A stretch of DNA of 64,000 bases from Levilactobacillus huananensis (lineage in GTDB: Bacteria; Bacillota; Bacilli; Lactobacillales; Lactobacillaceae). A program made the translations under genes and the position numbers. A model generated the notes under the pieces. That model was not told the origin of the DNA. It saw only the letters and a list, made by a program, of their open reading frames with translations, and searched no databases. The stretch is taken from contig NZ_RHOC01000008.1 of the NCBI RefSeq assembly GCF_003946145.1, positions 35,317 to 99,316 on the forward strand. The letters are read 5' to 3'. Each line of letters opens with the position of its first letter. The stretch's first letter is position 1. This document shows, in pieces, positions 42,313 through 51,293 of this stretch.

Positions 42313-42873
42313 TTAAGCTGGTTGTACTTCGAGACGTGGCCATATCGACTGCCACTGCTTAGCGGCCATCCGTTGCCGATAAATGGCCAAATGCCGTTCA
42401 TCCTGTTGGTAAAACGGAATCGGCTGGCACCGAAGATTGAGTAAGTCATCAACCCCGTGGGGCGCAATCAATCTCAACTCTTCTCCGTCCAGATAGGCAC
42501 CCACACAGGTCGGTACCTCCACAAAATGACCAATGGCATCGACCACTGAGCTGAACTCGGGCGTATCACTAAAATTATAATGCGCCATGTAAACTTCATT
42601 CTTCACCTGCCACTGATATTGGGGCGCCAATCGTGTGAGCTGCGCATAAATCTCAAGATCATCGCTCGCAGGCCGATCGGGGTCAAAAAAAACGACATCA
42701 ATGTCACTAAGCAATTGAACGGCTTGTCCACTGCGTACTTGCCAGACCGTGTTGCGGATACTACCAGCAGCAACCGCTCCCTGCCTGAGATGGCAGTCGC
42801 GAACCAGTTCAAGGATAGACATAAGCTCTGGTGTTGTTTGAATAATTTTTAAAACTTGGGACTCTGGTGTCAT
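42313..42873 (-). CDS. Nucleotidyltransferase family protein (COG3575-like)
   Basis: A 186-residue protein with the minimal nucleotidyltransferase signature: GSIRNTVWQ (~37) followed by SDIDVVFFD (~56), where the two Asp bind metal. The C-terminal part (HGVDDLLNLRCQPIP) is shared by the family. The start follows GAGGAGGG. Substrate unknown. A dead copy lies at 38235-38609. Confidence 0.8.
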   Translation of the reverse strand: MTPESQVLKIIQTTPELMSILELVRDCHLRQGAVAAGSIRNTVWQVRSGQAVQLLSDIDVVFFDPDRPASDDLEIYAQLTRLAPQYQWQVKNEVYMAHYNFSDTPEFSSVVDAIGHFVEVPTCVGAYLDGEELRLIAPHGVDDLLNLRCQPIPFYQQDERHLAIYRQRMAAKQWQSIWPRLEVQPA

Positions 42874-43059
42874 AAGAACCCTCCTCTATAACGTCAATTC
42901 AGTATACGCCTAATCAAGCCCGATTCTCCTTAAAAAATACCACTTACCACGTCTAACTTGACTATTAAAAGCTGACCTAGCCACCACCCCTACCATTTTT
43001 CGCCAACCAGGCGTATCATTAAAACCGTTAATTAATAATCCACATGGAGGAGAGTCAAC

Positions 43060-43752
43060 ATGCTATCAAAAAGAAAATTAGGTTTAATGGTGGGGCTTTT
43101 GTTTGCTCTGCCAATCGCGCTTGGCACAACTACCCTCGTGACCGCAAGTGCTGCCACGACCAAAACAACCACTAAGGTTGCTAAAGCAACCCCCAAAAAG
43201 AAAAAGGCTAAACACACCTATCTCATCGTCATGGGACATGGGGCCGGCGATCCCGGCGCTCGAGGCAATGGGACTAACGAGGCCAAATTCTTACGAAAAT
43301 ACTACTTACCTCAGTTGAAAAAATATGCCAAGCAAATTAAGAACAGCAAGGTTGTCTTCTACAACTCAAAACATGATATCGTCCGTGATACCCTAGTTCA
43401 TCACAAGGGATCCTATAAGATTAATAAGAAAACGACTGTCATCATGTTCCATCTCGATGCCCCTTATGGTCGTGGCGGTCACGTCATCATCCATAAGAAA
43501 CATCCAACGGCTCGTGACAAGCGGATGGCCAAAGTCATCAAGAAGTATGTTGGCTTGAACCGCGCCTACAATGGCTACAGCTACCGAACCGATCTTAAAA
43601 ATTGTAACGTCTTGCGCCACCGACACGTTGACTACAGTTTGGTTGAAATGGGATTCATCACTAACAAATCCAACTTCAAGCATCTCAAGAAGAACCGGGC
43701 TAAGATCGCAAAAGCGTACATCGAAGCCATCACCAATGAAAATATCAAGTAA
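43060..43752 (+). CDS. Secreted N-acetylmuramoyl-L-alanine amidase (Amidase_3)
   Basis: A 230-residue protein with a signal peptide (LGLMVGLLFALPIALGTTTLV, cleavage near TASA-ATT), a Lys/Thr-rich linker and a catalytic domain. Zinc ligands: His in MGHGAGDPGARG, Glu in NEAKFLRK, His in FHLDAPYG; catalytic Glu in VEMGFITN. It should cut the bond between muramic acid and L-Ala in peptidoglycan. The very basic charge fits wall binding. The ATG follows GGAGGAGAG. Confidence 0.83.
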   Translation: MLSKRKLGLMVGLLFALPIALGTTTLVTASAATTKTTTKVAKATPKKKKAKHTYLIVMGHGAGDPGARGNGTNEAKFLRKYYLPQLKKYAKQIKNSKVVFYNSKHDIVRDTLVHHKGSYKINKKTTVIMFHLDAPYGRGGHVIIHKKHPTARDKRMAKVIKKYVGLNRAYNGYSYRTDLKNCNVLRHRHVDYSLVEMGFITNKSNFKHLKKNRAKIAKAYIEAITNENIK

Positions 43753-43759
43753 TCCTTTC

Positions 43760-43794
43760 AAAACCACCTTGACCGAACCGGTCGAGGTGGTTTT
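43760..43794 (+). terminator. Terminator of the amidase gene
   Basis: AAAACCACCTTGACC pairs with GGTCGAGGTGGTTTT. Confidence 0.8.
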
Positions 43795-44203
43795 GATCTG
43801 TAACAAAAAAATTATTGTGAAATAAATATCATACTAGATATTTATTGGACGCGTCAAGTGTTTCACAATTATATTAATCTGTATTTCCATCCCACACTAT
43901 TTTTAACCGCATCACAGCTTAGATCGCTAAGTTTAGCAAGTTTGCTACCTAACCTCCTCAAGTTTAAACTCACGGGCCACAGTCCTGATCACCAAATCAC
44001 TGAGAAACAATTCTTTGTGATATATTTTGCAATATGCCGTTTTTCACGTTATAACTAGTTATGGGTAAGCAGATAGACGGGTGATCTATTAACAACCATA
44101 ATCGCCCATCTTTAAACCCGATCGGTTGACAGACCTTTGGTTACAATCGATCCTGTTGGCAGTTGTTTTCGTTCTCGATTTTGGAAAGGAAGGCTTCTAG
44201 CTT
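43795..44203. other. Leader region of the aldehyde dehydrogenase gene
   Basis: No gene is seen. It holds two symmetrical elements that may be operators: AATAAATATC-ATACTA-GATATTTATT (43821-43846) and ATAACTAGTTAT (44051-44062). A TTGACA occurs at 44127, without a well-spaced -10. Confidence 0.45.
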
Positions 44204-45685
44204 ATGTCACAGTCACAAAATGCCTTATCTTTAAAACACTATCAAATGTATATCAACGGTGAGTTCAGAGACTCCGCTTCCGGTAATCTTATCACCGTCA
44301 TCAATCCCGCTACTGGTAACCCCATCTCAACGGTGCCAAGCGCTACTTTAGCCGAGACTCGTGAGGCTATCGATGCCGCTTACGAGGCTCAAAAATCCTG
44401 GAAACAGGTACCAGCCGCAACTCGGGGACAATATCTCCACGACTGTGCCACTGAAATTCGCAAGGACCAAGATCACCTCATCGCTATGCTCCAAGAGGAA
44501 CAAGGAAAGATTAAGTCGCTGGCAACCACCGAAATCCTCTTCTCCGCGGATTATTTTGATTACATGGCCAGTGCCTCCCGAACCTACGAGGGTGAAATCG
44601 TTCAATCAGACAATCCCCATGAAAATATCATGATTGCCAAACAACCAATTGGGGTTGCCGCCGGAATTCTTCCATGGAACTTCCCATTCTTCCTCATTGC
44701 CAGAAAAATGGGCCCAGCTCTTGTAACTGGAAATACCATTGTGATGAAACCAAGTACCGATACCCCTAACTTAGGACTAGAATTTGGGAAGATCTGTGAT
44801 CGCGTTGGCATCCCTAAAGGGGTCGTCAACATCATCACGGGCCCCGGGGCTGTGATCGGGGACGAGCTCTCCAAGAACAAGAAGATCGGTATCATTAGTC
44901 TGACCGGATCTGTCAACTCCGGAAAGCGCGTCATGGCCGCAGCCGCGACCCACATGGCTAAAGTCTCTCTAGAACTCGGTGGGAAAGCACCAGCCATCGT
45001 CTGCAAGGACGCCGACATCGACCTAGCCGTCCAAGCCATCATTGACTCACGAATCGACAATAACGGTCAGCTCTGCAACAATTGTGAACGCATTTACGTT
45101 CAAGAAGACGTCGCTGAAGAATTCACCCAGAAGTTAGCGACCAAGATGGCAGCTGTTACAGTAGGCGACCCGATGGCTGATGAGTCCGTCGGCATGGGAC
45201 CACTGATCAATCAGGCTGCGCTAGATAAGGTATCTGGCATGGTCGACCGCGCCGTTCAAGCTGGTGGGAAGATCGTCGCCGGTGGCCACGTCTTAAACAT
45301 TGCCAATGGATTCTATTACGAACCAACGGTGATTACCAATGTGACCCAGGACTCCGAGATCGTCCAAGATGAAATCTTCGGGCCCGTTCTGCCTGTCCTG
45401 ACCTTTAAGACCTTAGATGACGCGATTAACATGGCCAACGACAGCGACTTCGGGTTAACCTCATCCATCTTCACCCAGAACCTCGACAATGCGATGCGTG
45501 CTGCCAACGAGCTGGAAGACGGGGAAACCTATATCAACCGCTTCAATTTTGAAGCCATGAATGGTTCTCACTCTGGTTGGAAGGAATCTGGAATTGGTGG
45601 AGACGACGGGAAACACGGTATCGAAGAATTTCTGAACACCCACGTTATCTACCTGCAAGGTCACCCTGAGAAGGCACAAGGTTAA
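44204..45685 (+). CDS. NAD(P)-dependent aldehyde dehydrogenase (lactaldehyde/glycolaldehyde type)
   Basis: A 493-residue ALDH. Cofactor motif TGSVNSGKRVM (~233), catalytic Glu in SLELGGKAPA (~263) and catalytic Cys in NNGQLCNNCERI (~297). The NNCER context is that of AldA (lactaldehyde dehydrogenase) enzymes, which oxidise lactaldehyde or glycolaldehyde to the acid. ATG follows AAAGGAAGG. The next gene is an aryl/alcohol dehydrogenase with its own promoter; together they could interconvert alcohol, aldehyde and acid. Confidence 0.85.
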   Translation: MSQSQNALSLKHYQMYINGEFRDSASGNLITVINPATGNPISTVPSATLAETREAIDAAYEAQKSWKQVPAATRGQYLHDCATEIRKDQDHLIAMLQEEQGKIKSLATTEILFSADYFDYMASASRTYEGEIVQSDNPHENIMIAKQPIGVAAGILPWNFPFFLIARKMGPALVTGNTIVMKPSTDTPNLGLEFGKICDRVGIPKGVVNIITGPGAVIGDELSKNKKIGIISLTGSVNSGKRVMAAAATHMAKVSLELGGKAPAIVCKDADIDLAVQAIIDSRIDNNGQLCNNCERIYVQEDVAEEFTQKLATKMAAVTVGDPMADESVGMGPLINQAALDKVSGMVDRAVQAGGKIVAGGHVLNIANGFYYEPTVITNVTQDSEIVQDEIFGPVLPVLTFKTLDDAINMANDSDFGLTSSIFTQNLDNAMRAANELEDGETYINRFNFEAMNGSHSGWKESGIGGDDGKHGIEEFLNTHVIYLQGHPEKAQG

Positions 45686-45693
45686 ATTGTTTT

Positions 45694-45724
45694 AAAAAGT
45701 TTGGGTGTAATCCCCAAACTTTTT
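45694..45724 (+). terminator. Terminator of the aldehyde dehydrogenase gene
   Basis: AAAAAGTTTGGG-TGTAATC-CCCAAACTTTTT. Confidence 0.85.
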
Positions 45725-45836
45725 CTATGAAACCACGCATTTTTAATCGAGTTTGTGAATTTTTCCCATTAAATTTCACGCGATATAAGCGCTATTATAA
45801 CGGGCATTGTCGCCAAACAAGGCTCTGAAACCCGTT

Positions 45837-45875
45837 TTGAAAGCGCTTGCTTTTTCATCTGTTTGTGTGATAATG
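45837..45875 (+). promoter_or_regulatory. cre site overlapping the alcohol dehydrogenase promoter
   Basis: TTGAAAGCGCTTGCT (45837-45851) fits WTGNAANCGNWNNCW exactly. TTGCTT (45847-45852) and ATAATG (45870-45875) with 17 bp form the promoter, so CcpA would cover the -35. Confidence 0.72.
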
Positions 45876-45922
45876 ATCATTGTACAGGCAAATACTAAAA
45901 TCTACTAAACGAGGTGCCAATT

Positions 45923-47047
45923 ATGAAGATTCAAGCTGCAGTTGTTGATAAGCAAAATGCTGATTTTGAAATTCGTGATGACGTTGAACTGACGGACATG
46001 GGTCCCGATGATATTCAAGTCCACATGGTTGCTAGTGGAATTTGCCACTCCGATGAAGCTTTACGGACCGGGGTTGCCGTTATCGACTACCCTATCGTCT
46101 TAGGCCATGAAGGTTCTGGGATCGTCGAAAAGGTGGGTCCTGAAGTGACCCAGTTCAAGCCCGGCGACCATGTCGTACTGAGTTTCTACGGCTGTGGGAA
46201 CTGTAAGAGTTGTCTCAAGGGCATTCCAACCCAATGTGAAAACTACGCGGCCAACAACCTCTCTGGGGTTCGTCCCGACGGTAGTGCGCACTTTACGGAA
46301 AACGGCAAGAAAGTTGCCGACATGTTTGACCAAAGTTCCTTCACCTCCACGACCGTGGTTCGTGAACGAAACGCCGTTAAGGTTGATAAAGACCTCGACT
46401 TACGAAAACTTGGGCCACTGGGCTGTGGGTACGTTACTGGTTCCGGGACTGTGCTCAACACCTTGAAACCAAAGCCTGGTGACACGATCGCCGTCTTCGG
46501 GACGGGTGCCGTTGGGTTAGCTGCCATGATGGCCGGCCGCATTTCCGGCTGTACAAAAGTAATTGCCATCGATATCGTCGATTCTCGTTTGGAATTAGCG
46601 AAGGAACTTGGCGCGACCGATGTCATCAACAGTAAGAACGTTGATGACGTGGTCAAGGCCGTTCAAGACTTAACTGGTGGCTACGGGGTTAACTACGCCG
46701 TCGACACGACCGGGGTTGCCAGTGTCATCTCCAACTCCATCGCTGCCTTGGCTCAAGGTGGGACTTCGGCTGCTATTGCCGTTACCAACCACCACATTGA
46801 CCTCGATACTTGGAATGACCTTTGTGTCAACGACAAGAGTGTCATCGGGGTTAACATGGGTGATTCCATTCCTCAAATCGACATTCCACGCTTGATCGAA
46901 TTCTACAAGCTCGGCATGTTCGACTTTGACAAGACTGAAAAGTTCTACAAGTTCAGTCAAATTAACGAAGCCAACGCCGACTCTGTTTCTGGGAAGACCA
47001 TCAAACCCGTTCTGGTGATTGATGATAGCTACATTCCTGGTAAATAA
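45923..47047 (+). CDS. Zinc-dependent alcohol dehydrogenase (aryl-alcohol type)
   Basis: A 374-residue MDR enzyme. Catalytic zinc: Cys in GICHSDE (~43), His in GHEGSG (~66), Cys in LGCGYVTGSGTV (~170). Structural zinc: GCGNCKSCLKGIPTQC (~95-110). Rossmann motif VFGTGAVGLAAMM (~195). The GCGYVTGSG form is that of benzyl-alcohol dehydrogenase-like enzymes. The ATG at 45923 follows GAGGTGCC. Codon bias suggests high expression. CcpA control is indicated by the cre site. Confidence 0.87.
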   Translation: MKIQAAVVDKQNADFEIRDDVELTDMGPDDIQVHMVASGICHSDEALRTGVAVIDYPIVLGHEGSGIVEKVGPEVTQFKPGDHVVLSFYGCGNCKSCLKGIPTQCENYAANNLSGVRPDGSAHFTENGKKVADMFDQSSFTSTTVVRERNAVKVDKDLDLRKLGPLGCGYVTGSGTVLNTLKPKPGDTIAVFGTGAVGLAAMMAGRISGCTKVIAIDIVDSRLELAKELGATDVINSKNVDDVVKAVQDLTGGYGVNYAVDTTGVASVISNSIAALAQGGTSAAIAVTNHHIDLDTWNDLCVNDKSVIGVNMGDSIPQIDIPRLIEFYKLGMFDFDKTEKFYKFSQINEANADSVSGKTIKPVLVIDDSYIPGK

Positions 47048-47062
47048 GCGTTAAAAATTTAG

Positions 47063-47105
47063 TCACCAAAAATCGGGATATCCTGTGAGGTATCTCGTTT
47101 TTTGT
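47063..47105 (+). terminator. Terminator of the alcohol dehydrogenase gene
   Basis: CGGGATATCC-TGTGA-GGTATCTCG followed by T6. Confidence 0.82.
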
Positions 47106-47132
47106 GATCATTTGAATGGACTTATTCAATCG

Positions 47133-48146
47133 CTAGTTCACTTCTTGCAGACTAGCTAAAGCTGCCAAAACAGCCTGGCGGCTATTGCTAACTGGTTGCC
47201 AGTTCAACAATTGCCGTGCGCGTTGATTGCTGACCCGATGACTGACCCGCATCATCAGTTGCGCCTCCTTCACTGCTCGGTTAAAGGGGGCAAGACCATT
47301 TACCAGCCAGGTTGGCAGCAGCCTGTGAGGTAATGTCGCAGCCATTTCCGGATAATGACGTCGAATCAAGGTGATAATCTCCTGCATAGAAATTGGCGTA
47401 TCTTCGACAGCCAGGATACGCTGTCCAGCAGCTTCTGGTATTTCCATGGCCCGGACATGGATAGCCGCCACATCGCGAACATCGACGACGTTGACGACGA
47501 GATTGGGTGTGGGCTTGCCCGCAATCAGTCGTGTCAAGAGACCAAAACTACTGGTGATGTGGCCACCTAACGCTGGACCTAGCATGGCGCCAGCGTTAAC
47601 CGTAACAAGCTCAGGGGATGCCGGATGGCGTTGCGTATACTGCCAAGCCGCACGTTCCGCAAGGAGTTTGCTCCGTTCATAAGCGGAAAGTCCAGCTTGT
47701 TCGGGGTCCGTCCAATCCGCTTCGGTGACAATATGATCGGCAAAACGACTAAAACCCACCGCTCCCAAATTAGCCGTCATGACCACTCGCTTAACACCGG
47801 CGGCTTCTGCTGCTTGCAAGATGCGGTGCGTCCCAACTTCAGCTGCTGTCGCCACCTGATTTGTCACGTTAGTATCGTTGACAAAGACTGGTGCAGCAAC
47901 GCTCATAACCGTTGTTACCCCGGCCATTGCTGTCGCCCAACCGGTATTCTGAGTGAGATCGGCGGCCACAAAGGATAGTCGATCGAGATGTGGTGTCCTA
48001 GCAATTCTCAAATCTGTTCGAACAGTTTCCGCCTGATCCAAGGACCGGAGTGTTGCCCGCACGGCATGTCCCTGACGTAGTAACTCACGAATAATGTGAC
48101 GGGCTAAGAAGCCATTCCCGCCGGTAACTAAAACCAATGATTGCAT
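47133..48146 (-). CDS. Extended SDR (dihydroflavonol-4-reductase-like)
   Basis: A 337-residue NAD(P)-dependent reductase. TGGNGFLARH (~8-17) binds the cofactor and YERSK (Tyr ~154, Lys ~158) is the catalytic pair. These enzymes reduce aldehydes or ketones. The start has AGGAGAG. It is divergent from a MerR regulator, and its promoter has the 19-bp spacer of MerR-activated promoters. Confidence 0.83.
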   Translation of the reverse strand: MQSLVLVTGGNGFLARHIIRELLRQGHAVRATLRSLDQAETVRTDLRIARTPHLDRLSFVAADLTQNTGWATAMAGVTTVMSVAAPVFVNDTNVTNQVATAAEVGTHRILQAAEAAGVKRVVMTANLGAVGFSRFADHIVTEADWTDPEQAGLSAYERSKLLAERAAWQYTQRHPASPELVTVNAGAMLGPALGGHITSSFGLLTRLIAGKPTPNLVVNVVDVRDVAAIHVRAMEIPEAAGQRILAVEDTPISMQEIITLIRRHYPEMAATLPHRLLPTWLVNGLAPFNRAVKEAQLMMRVSHRVSNQRARQLLNWQPVSNSRQAVLAALASLQEVN

Positions 48147-48192
48147 CGTTAACTCTCCTTATTTGCTTATTTCGGTCATTTTAATTATGATC

Positions 48193-48223
48193 AGCCTAAA
48201 CCCTAGACCATACTCTATGGCAA
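48193..48223 (-). promoter_or_regulatory. MerR-type promoter of the SDR gene
   Basis: On the minus strand TTGCCA (48218-48223), a 19-bp spacer with a TAGAG/TCTAG dyad, and TAGGCT (48193-48198). The spacer is 2 bp over optimum, as in promoters that MerR proteins untwist. Confidence 0.75.
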
Positions 48224-48242
48224 GTGGAAAGAAGGAATTTTT

Positions 48243-48686
48243 GTGACTTATACAATCAAACAGGTGGCAGAAAAGACGCACTTATCAATTTACACGCTCC
48301 GTTTTTATGATAAACAGGGCCTGCTCCCCTTTGTCAGCCGGGATCGGTCCGGGTACCGAGCATTCACTGATGGTGACTTACTTCTCTTACACACCCTCAG
48401 CTGTCTCAAGGATACCGGAATGAAAATCAGTGATATTCGTCAGTATATGGCCCTAGTTATGCAAGGACCATCCTCGATTCCCCAACGCCAACAGTTATTG
48501 CGGGCCCACCGTAACGCGGTTCTGGTACAACAGCACGCGATTGAACGCAATCTGCAAGAAGTCGACCGTAAACTCCGTCTCTATGACTCGCCGATGGCCA
48601 CCGACCTGGTTGGTCTGGAACTTGCAACCGCCCGAGAAGAAAAGATTGCCAATGGTCTACCGGACCCCTTTCCTAAACACATATAA
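48243..48686 (+). CDS. MerR-family regulator, divergent from the SDR
   Basis: A 147-residue protein: winged HTH (YTIKQVAEKTHLSIYTLRFY, then DKQGLLPF) and a coiled-coil helix; no cysteine-based metal site. GTG start behind GAAGGAA. It probably activates the divergent SDR in answer to an electrophile or aldehyde. It resembles the MerR at 23491 in layout. Confidence 0.85.
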   Translation: MTYTIKQVAEKTHLSIYTLRFYDKQGLLPFVSRDRSGYRAFTDGDLLLLHTLSCLKDTGMKISDIRQYMALVMQGPSSIPQRQQLLRAHRNAVLVQQHAIERNLQEVDRKLRLYDSPMATDLVGLELATAREEKIANGLPDPFPKHI

Positions 48687-48722
48687 AAAGACGGGAAAAT
48701 CAGTAAAGCATCCCGCTCTTTA
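48685..48722 (+). terminator. Weak terminator after the MerR gene
   Basis: GACGGGA and TCCCGC pair around a 14-nt loop before TCTTTATAT. The rest of the gap to 48960 shows nothing clear. Confidence 0.45.
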
Positions 48723-48982
48723 TATAACTTTAGAAGAAGCGTTTTAAATGTTGTCTCACCACTAATCACTTATCCTGTTTACCCCACCTGCAAAGCGTCA
48801 CGAACAGATTTAGGTGCCATAATTTGACGCTTAGCTGTAACCTTAACCACCGCTAAGTGCTGTCGTTTTTTACTGCCAACTTTTTATCTCCCACATCTAT
48901 CAGCTTGTCGATCGTAAGGGATTATAAGCTTTGTTATTTTCACAAGGCCTCCAAAACAATGTCGAAAAAGCGACTTAAAATC

Positions 48983-49015
48983 TTGTCTTAATGATATCAC
49001 GGTGATATCATTAAG
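48983..49015 (+). promoter_or_regulatory. Promoter and perfect palindromic operator of the RHH-SPFH operon
   Basis: TTGTCT (48983-48988), 17 bp, TATCAT (49006-49011). A 29-bp palindrome (48987-49015) with 14-bp arms CTTAATGATATCAC and GTGATATCATTAAG and one central base fills the promoter. Confidence 0.8.
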
Positions 49016-49037
49016 CTATCATCAGGAGGCACTTATC

Positions 49038-49367
49038 ATGGCAAAAGAATCACAGAAACGTTTTCTCTTACGGCTAGATGAAGGCCTATTCAAGCGCGTT
49101 TCAGATGCCGCGGACGCCGATGGTCGGAGCATCAACGCCTACATCGTTCAGGTGCTCTCTAAGGCCGCTCCAGCGGGGAACTGGGAACAGCGGCAATTGA
49201 TCGGTCGTGCCATCCCAGGCAAGGAATTAGACGCTAAATCCGGACTGGTCTTAGTCGCCGGAATTTACTATCGGTATCTATTGGAGTCACCAGAGAAACC
49301 AGATAAGACTGCAACGTATACAATCATCGAGAGCCACGGGAATATTCTGACGTTGAAAAAAATCTAG
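49038..49367 (+). CDS. Ribbon-helix-helix (Arc-type) regulator
   Basis: A 109-residue protein. Residues 1-45 are an RHH domain (QKRFLLRLDEGLFKRVSDAA, then GRSINAYIVQVLSKA). The C-terminal ~60 residues (RAIPGKELDAKSGLVLVAGI, YRYLLESPEK) form a small beta-rich domain that may bind a partner or ligand. ATG 49038 follows AGGAGG. It most likely represses its own operon by binding the 29-bp palindrome. It lies 11 bp before the SPFH gene. Confidence 0.8.
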   Translation: MAKESQKRFLLRLDEGLFKRVSDAADADGRSINAYIVQVLSKAAPAGNWEQRQLIGRAIPGKELDAKSGLVLVAGIYYRYLLESPEKPDKTATYTIIESHGNILTLKKI

Positions 49368-49378
49368 GGGGAATGAAC

Positions 49379-50218
49379 ATGTTCGGTATTCGAATTGTTC
49401 GACAAAATAACGAGGGTTTAGTAGAAACATTGGGGAAGTACAAACACACTGTCTTACCAGGAATTCACTTTTACATCCCTGGCATCCAAAGGATTCGAAC
49501 GGTCAGCCTGGCCATGTCACCACTAGCGCTGCCAAATTACTCAGTCATTACCAAGGATAATGCCGACGTTTCGGCCAGCCTGACACTGAATTATCACGTC
49601 ACTAACGCCGTCAAATACCAATACGAAAACACCGACTCCGTCGAATCCATGGCCCAACTGGTACGTGGACACCTGCGGGACATCATCGGTCGGATGGACT
49701 TGAATCAAGCCCTGGGATCGACGGCCAAAATCAATCAAGAGTTGGCCACGGCCATTGGTGATCTGACCGATACCTATGGCATCAACGTTGACCGGACTAA
49801 TATTGACGAATTGACCCCATCCAAGGCCATCCAATCCGCCATGGATAAGCAACTGACGGCCGATCGAGAACGAATCGCTGCCATCGCTAAAGCCGAGGGG
49901 GAAGCCAAATCCATCGAGCTGACCACCAAGGCTAAAAACGACGCCCTGATGGCCACTGCCACGGCCCAAGCTACGGCTACGCGAACTCGTGCCGACGCCG
50001 AAAAATATCGGATCGACACGGTGAATTCTAGTCTGAGCTCAGCAACCAAAGAATTCTTCGAAAACCAATCGATCTCAGCCTTCAGCGACCTCGCTAATTC
50101 ACCAGCTAACGTTGTCGTCGTCCCAAGTGACCATGTGGCCGACCTGGGTCAGATTCCCGCCATCGGCGCCGCCCTAAAGAGTGGTCTCGCCGATGTTACC
50201 CCTAAGCCTAAGAAGTAA
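49379..50218 (+). CDS. SPFH/band-7 (prohibitin-like) protein
   Basis: A 279-residue SPFH protein: band-7 domain (~5-165; VETLGKYKHTVLPGIHFYIP, SVITKDNADVSASLTLNYHV) and a long coiled coil (~150-230; KAEGEAKSIELTTKAKNDAL). There is no obvious N-terminal membrane helix, so attachment would be peripheral. SPFH proteins build large rings on membranes. The start is taken at the second ATG (49379), seven bases from AGGGGG. It shares an operon with the RHH regulator. Confidence 0.85.
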   Translation: MFGIRIVRQNNEGLVETLGKYKHTVLPGIHFYIPGIQRIRTVSLAMSPLALPNYSVITKDNADVSASLTLNYHVTNAVKYQYENTDSVESMAQLVRGHLRDIIGRMDLNQALGSTAKINQELATAIGDLTDTYGINVDRTNIDELTPSKAIQSAMDKQLTADRERIAAIAKAEGEAKSIELTTKAKNDALMATATAQATATRTRADAEKYRIDTVNSSLSSATKEFFENQSISAFSDLANSPANVVVVPSDHVADLGQIPAIGAALKSGLADVTPKPKK

Positions 50219-50223
50219 TCTAG

Positions 50224-50258
50224 AAAAAGCTGACGACCACCTGGCCGCCAGTTTTTTT
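50224..50258 (+). terminator. Terminator of the RHH-SPFH operon
   Basis: AAGCTGACG pairs imperfectly with CGCCAGTTT; T7 follows. Confidence 0.6.
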
Positions 50259-50344
50259 CTTGACTCTCGCTACTCTCGCTTCGTTGCCCTCTCCCTGCCT
50301 GCGCGGTAAACTGGAGTCAGTTAAACGCATGAGGAGGTTTTGAG

Positions 50345-50704
50345 ATGGTTACGCGCGACGAAATTTTTGCTTATACAGAAGATAACTACGGTGTCACCCC
50401 GGAATATCCCTTCAAGTCTTACCCTAAATATGCGGCTCTCAAGAATCGCCAGGGCAAATGGTTTGGGCTAGTCATGAATGTTCCCCTAAACAAATTGGGA
50501 CTAGCAGGAACTGACGTGGTTGACATCCTCGACGTCAAGGTCGATCCCGAACTTGGGAGCATCTTACGCAGCAAACCTGGTTACCTGCCGGGTTACCACA
50601 TGAACAAGGAACACTGGATCTCAATCATTCTGGAGCAGGACACGGATCAAGACACCTTGTTCCAGCTACTGGATAGCAGTTATCAATCAGTTATTAAATA
50701 TTAA
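50345..50704 (+). CDS. MmcQ/YjbR-family protein
   Basis: A 119-residue protein of the CyaY-like YjbR fold: RDEIFAYTEDNYGVTPEYPF at the start and KPGYLPGYHMNKEHWISIIL near the end are the family marks. Often annotated as DNA-binding, with little proof. Start behind GAGGAGG. Confidence 0.83.
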   Translation: MVTRDEIFAYTEDNYGVTPEYPFKSYPKYAALKNRQGKWFGLVMNVPLNKLGLAGTDVVDILDVKVDPELGSILRSKPGYLPGYHMNKEHWISIILEQDTDQDTLFQLLDSSYQSVIKY

Positions 50705-50867
50705 TAATTAAAAATAATTAATTATTATGTTCAGATGTGGCTTGCATTCACACAAAACTGTCAGGCCCCACCACACGCTGTGTCCTCTCCCAGAAAGATT
50801 GAAGCTTCATTTATCACGACTCGTATCAGATTGAAGGCACGGTCACCAACAAATTTATAATTTCTAG

Positions 50868-51192
50868 TTGACACATTTTTTTCTCAGGGGTACACTAGCC
50901 TCAATTCAATAAATCGTCCGAAACAAACCATTGAAGTGGAGATCAAGATTATCGTGCACGTCAAGAGAGCCGTCGTTGCTGAGAGTACGGCCGAACGCAG
51001 ATAGTTAAATGGACCACCGAGGGCTTCCCCGAACCATTAGAAGTACGGGAAGACGTGCGACATACGTCAGTTGTCAGGGAAATGTTAGTTTCCTGTGGAG
51101 AGGGGCGCGGTCTCTTTTCGGGATCCGTCTAATTAAGGTGGCACCGCGGTTAAAACCGTCCTTAACACATTGGCTGTTGAGGGCGGTTTTTT
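50868..51192 (+). promoter_or_regulatory. T-box leader (probable Trp specifier) of the second oppA-like gene
   Basis: Promoter TTGACA-17-TACACT (50868-50896). Stem I pairs GTGG (50936-50939) with CCAC; its specifier strand reads GTTAAATGGA, and by alignment the codon is TGG (51010-51012), tryptophan; ATG, shifted by one base, is the alternative. The AGAGAG motif is at 50963. T-box AAGGTGGCACCGCGG (51135-51149), then terminator AAACCGTCCTTAAC with GTTGAGGGCGGTTT and T6. It is shorter than the first leader and of a different arrangement, so the two are not a recent copy. Confidence 0.87.
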
Positions 51193-51293
51193 GTATCCAA
51201 ATTTAACCGAGGGGGATTCACTTATGTTGATACGATGGCAAAGCTCATTATTTTTTCTAAACCAAACTAAACTAACTTTTGGAGGAATTTATA

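Noticed and set aside
43858..44058. 66-codon frame in the aldehyde dehydrogenase leader
   Set aside because: No ribosome site and no recognisable sequence.
45750..45780. Rex-like TTTGTGAA...TTTCACG before the zinc alcohol dehydrogenase
   Set aside because: The two halves are too far apart for a Rex palindrome; the cre site is the better supported control.
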